A DNA stretch of 30,363 nucleotides from Terfezia claveryi (Eukaryota > Ascomycota > Pezizomycetes > Pezizales > Pezizaceae), in contig WHUX01000416.1 of the NCBI GenBank assembly GCA_015179025.1, positions 1 through 30,363 of the forward strand. Direction: 5' to 3'. Positions 28,200 through 30,363 of the stretch are shown here, piece after piece. Each line of letters begins with the position of its first letter. The stretch's first letter is position 1. The notes under the pieces are model-generated. The model saw nothing but the letters and a program-made list of their open reading frames with translations. It did no database searches and was not told the DNA's origin. A program made the position numbers and the translations under genes.

Positions 28200-28834
28200 T
28201 CAAGTTCTCCGGACTACTATACTATCTATTAAATTATCCCCACCAGCTGAATTAGAGACCGAAGCAGTAAGTCGGGAGGAACGACGAGTCATGGAGGTAG
28301 AGCCTGAAGGTGCAAGTGTAGAGCGTGAGACTACAGTGCGAGTATTACGCTCCTCAAGGGCAGCGAGGTTTAGACATGCCCCAGCCTGATCACCCAAGTG
28401 GTCCTTGCCCCGGTGGCAATAGTTAGTGCATCTAGAGCCAGATTTGAAGCACTTGCACCATTTGGTTTGACAGGTAGAGCTGTTGCTGCAAGTACAATAT
28501 AGAAGCACCTCTGTTATTTGAGAGACTAGAGTAGCAGCACGCCGGAGAGTGATTACTGATGAATTACTTGTGAGATCCAAAGTTGTAGCTGGAGAAAGCA
28601 TAAGTAGAAGAAAATCAAGCTGACAATAGGGATAAGGCACTTACCCACAAGCTCAGGAACCCGGTTGAGTTCACCGGTTGGATATAATCGATCCAAGATA
28701 CCATACTCTGTCTGTAGTTGATATCTACCAGAGTGTGGCTGGCCTATAACTCGAGCATATAGTCTAGGATGGTCTAGAGTACCCCGGTCTTCTGTAGGAA
28801 TACGCAGGGAAACAACTTGTAATGGAGAACGTTA
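28200..28834 (-). pseudogene. C-terminus of an integrase/DDE transposase with a CXC (Tesmin/TSO1-like) cysteine cluster
   Basis: Two exons are joined by a 56-bp intron (28589-28644, GTAAGT...CCAG) with matching phase. The first (about 28834-28645) reads VVSLRIPTEDRGTLDHPRL, GRYQLQTEYGILDRLYP, the small beta-barrel tail found after retroviral-type integrase cores in several transposon-derived proteins. The second carries CTCSNSSTCQTKWCKCFKSG then CTNYCHRGKDH, a CXC-type zinc cluster, followed by a Ser/Arg-rich tail ending at 28200. The catalytic core is missing: sequence is lost just upstream, at a TAA near 28835. The exact superfamily (gypsy, Ginger or other DDE) is not determined. Confidence 0.6.
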
Positions 28835-28890
28835 TCTCATTGCTTATATAATTGATTATATACTTTTGTATTTCCTATATTACTACTATG

Positions 28891-29720
28891 TTATGTAACT
28901 AAGCCTCTCGGTTGAAGGACTAGCCTTCTACCACCCCATACTGTTTTATAAGCGTCCATAGCACGCGGAATCTGCCATGGGAAGTTCCATGGCACTTGCC
29001 ATATGAAGACACCCTCATTATGGCCGCGTGACCTCTGTTTAAGGCGTGTGACTCATTACTATGGCCACATGACCATCGTTTATGGCGTGTGACTCATTAC
29101 TATGGCACATAACCCTTTTTTACAGCGCACCACCTTCTGGTGTGCTACCTTTATTGTATTTATTTCCTTAGTCATCAGATCTCAGAGGAGTATAAATAGG
29201 CCGCTGGATTCCCTCTGGAATCCACAGAAGAAAGACAAGAAGCAACCAAGCAAGCCTTCAGAGCAAGCAAGCCTATATTCCGATCAGATCAAGATCATAT
29301 AGCTTAGATAGCACAAATCATATAAGATAGATTACACCAGTTAATTACTGTTCCCTTCGGGAACGTCCACATAGTAATCTCCCTACCCTTCTGAGGTCTT
29401 ACCTCAGCAGAACCGAAATACACAAACGTCCGTGCCTACAGATATAGATTGTATAAACGGTACCGAATGAATACTGTCTAGTACCATTCATTACATTTTT
29501 TTTAACTCACTTACCTAATCTTTACTCTTAAATCCAAGGCCTGATCAACCTTCGGATACCTTTATTACACTCACCAAGTGTATACAATTCGACACCCAAG
29601 TGAACATATAAAATCGATATCGTTATTCAACTAGCTAGCCAACAAAAAATCTAACAAACGAGACATCAGACTCTCAACTGCAGTACATCAACAAAAGACT
29701 TAGAAGCAAGCTAAGCAGAG
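28891..29720 (+). mobile_element. LTR-like or promoter-like segment without coding sequence
   Basis: It starts TGTAACTAAGCC and contains a duplicated 23-mer with core GTGTGACTCATTACTATGG (29043-29065 and 29084-29106, 41 bp apart) and a TATAAATA box at 29191-29198. About 150 bp further there is a GTTCCC/GGGAAC hairpin (29350-29364). A TGGTATCCCAC just past the right end could be a primer site. This layout fits an upstream-repeat/TATA/R-U5 LTR, but no partner LTR or adjacent gag was found. A host promoter is an alternative. Confidence 0.35.
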
Positions 29721-29722
29721 CT

Positions 29723-30325
29723 CTAACGGGCAGTGGTATCCCACATTAAACAATCCCACCCTCGTTCACAACACTTTTCCCAATAAGATCGACAACTCAT
29801 CTTGCACTCCTGGCAACCGCCATTACATCTGTACCTGTAAATCCAGTACACCATTGAAAAACTGGCCCCCCAGGTCCCAGGAATAATTGGTCTAAACAAC
29901 CAAGCGTCACAATCCCAAGGCTCAAATCTCGCTGCCTCCACTGCAGCCATTTCCTCCAGAAAAGAATTACCTCCATCAGAACCTTCCTTAGGCCCAGACA
30001 TCTCTACCAATACCTCTGCGCCCCCAACGTCTACCTCAACACACCAATCAGAAAACGTGACACTCTTGCCGGAAGAACTAGAACTAGATTCTAGACCAAT
30101 AGACGAAGAAAAACCAGGAACATAAGAAACATCAGGATCCTGACATCCAGCCTCACCAGCCTCGTGAGCCACCGAGCCAACAGAACCGTCAGTCGAACGG
30201 AGATCATAAGGATCATCAGCCACCACACTATCAGCACAGAAAGGTGCCAAAGAAGAAAAGTAACTCGACGATCGTATCACATAACCAGCTGCATTTGGTT
30301 GCGGACAGACGACGAAATCAGACAT
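29723..30325 (-). CDS. hypothetical 200-aa protein, Ser-rich with Cys-rich C-terminus
   Basis: The ATG at 30325 opens 200 codons to a TAG at 29723. The N-terminal half is rich in Ser, Asp and Gly (GLESSSSSSGKSVTF). The C-terminal 50 residues hold a cysteine cluster, CNGGCQECKMSCRSYWEKCC, followed by RGWDC, and Trp/Tyr-rich surroundings. No signal peptide or convincing TM segment is seen. No family was recognised. Its 3' end abuts the LTR-like segment at 28891-29720, so it could be an antisense ORF of a retroelement leader or an independent gene. Confidence 0.45.
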   Translation of the reverse strand: MSDFVVCPQPNAAGYVIRSSSYFSSLAPFCADSVVADDPYDLRSTDGSVGSVAHEAGEAGCQDPDVSYVPGFSSSIGLESSSSSSGKSVTFSDWCVEVDVGGAEVLVEMSGPKEGSDGGNSFLEEMAAVEAARFEPWDCDAWLFRPIIPGTWGASFSMVYWIYRYRCNGGCQECKMSCRSYWEKCCERGWDCLMWDTTAR

Positions 30326-30363
30326 AATGGCGTCTGAACTTAGTAAGAAAGACTAAGAGGTCG

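Overview
This window looks like a repeat-rich, heterochromatin-like stretch of a filamentous fungal genome. Introns are short (about 50-220 bp) with GTAAGT-type donors. HNH_2-family, NACHT (NLR) and Crinkler-RHS proteins occur together, and several waves of Ty1/copia, Ty3/gypsy, Tad-like LINE, Tc1/mariner and MULE elements are nested in each other. An ascomycete is likely and a Pezizales/truffle-type genome is plausible, but species assignment is inference only. No rRNA, tRNA or bacterial-type operon was seen.

Layout. 1-1740 (minus): 5' part of a decayed copia element (LTR, half-tRNA primer site, gag, protease, pre-integrase, start of integrase). 1806-2719: acidic, coiled-coil gag-like relic. 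2725-3693: HNH_2-type nuclease pseudogene with one frameshift and one nonsense codon. 3708-4960 (minus): a second copia family (gag plus LTR) with a different primer site. 4961-5285: coding relic. 5428-7770 (minus): the best-preserved gene, a four-exon Crinkler-RHS (CR/CRN) effector-like protein of about 643 aa with ubiquitin-like header, P-loop NTPase and REase-fold end. 7832-7965 and 8201-8902: minisatellites, the second a 41-unit 17-bp array. 9450-9838: MULE transposase relic. 11521-12235: truncated LINE with a perfect 13-bp target duplication, inside a roughly 350-bp tandem-repeat field (to about 13080). 13112-14388: NACHT NLR pseudogene, ended by a MITE-like 114-bp inverted-repeat element. 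14550-14937: fragment resembling a 3'-5' exonuclease. 15489-16598 (minus): apparently intact two-exon gene for a two-TM protein with a coiled-coil tail. 16842-17175: end of a Tc1/mariner element. 17176-24232: gypsy element (LTR, gag, protease, RT) that hit the Tc1/mariner terminus and was itself hit twice by LINEs (20409-21888 and 23292-23881, both with 14-bp target duplications). 24908-26978 and 27019-27494: two more LINE copies; the second contains a 25-bp LINE micro-insertion with its own 15-bp duplication. 28200-28834 (minus): integrase-type C-terminus with a CXC cysteine cluster. 28891-29720: LTR-like or promoter-like segment. 29723-30325 (minus): 200-aa ORF of unknown function.

How it fits together: only three loci look like potentially expressed host-type genes (the CR effector-like gene, the two-TM coiled-coil gene and the 200-aa Cys-rich ORF). 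Everything else is transposon or broken gene. The nesting gives a relative chronology: Tc1/mariner, then gypsy, then LINEs, with a LINE micro-insertion last within 27019-27494. The co-occurrence of a CR effector-like gene, a broken NLR and a broken HNH_2 gene is typical of fast-evolving, TE-dense compartments. Any functional link among them is inference.
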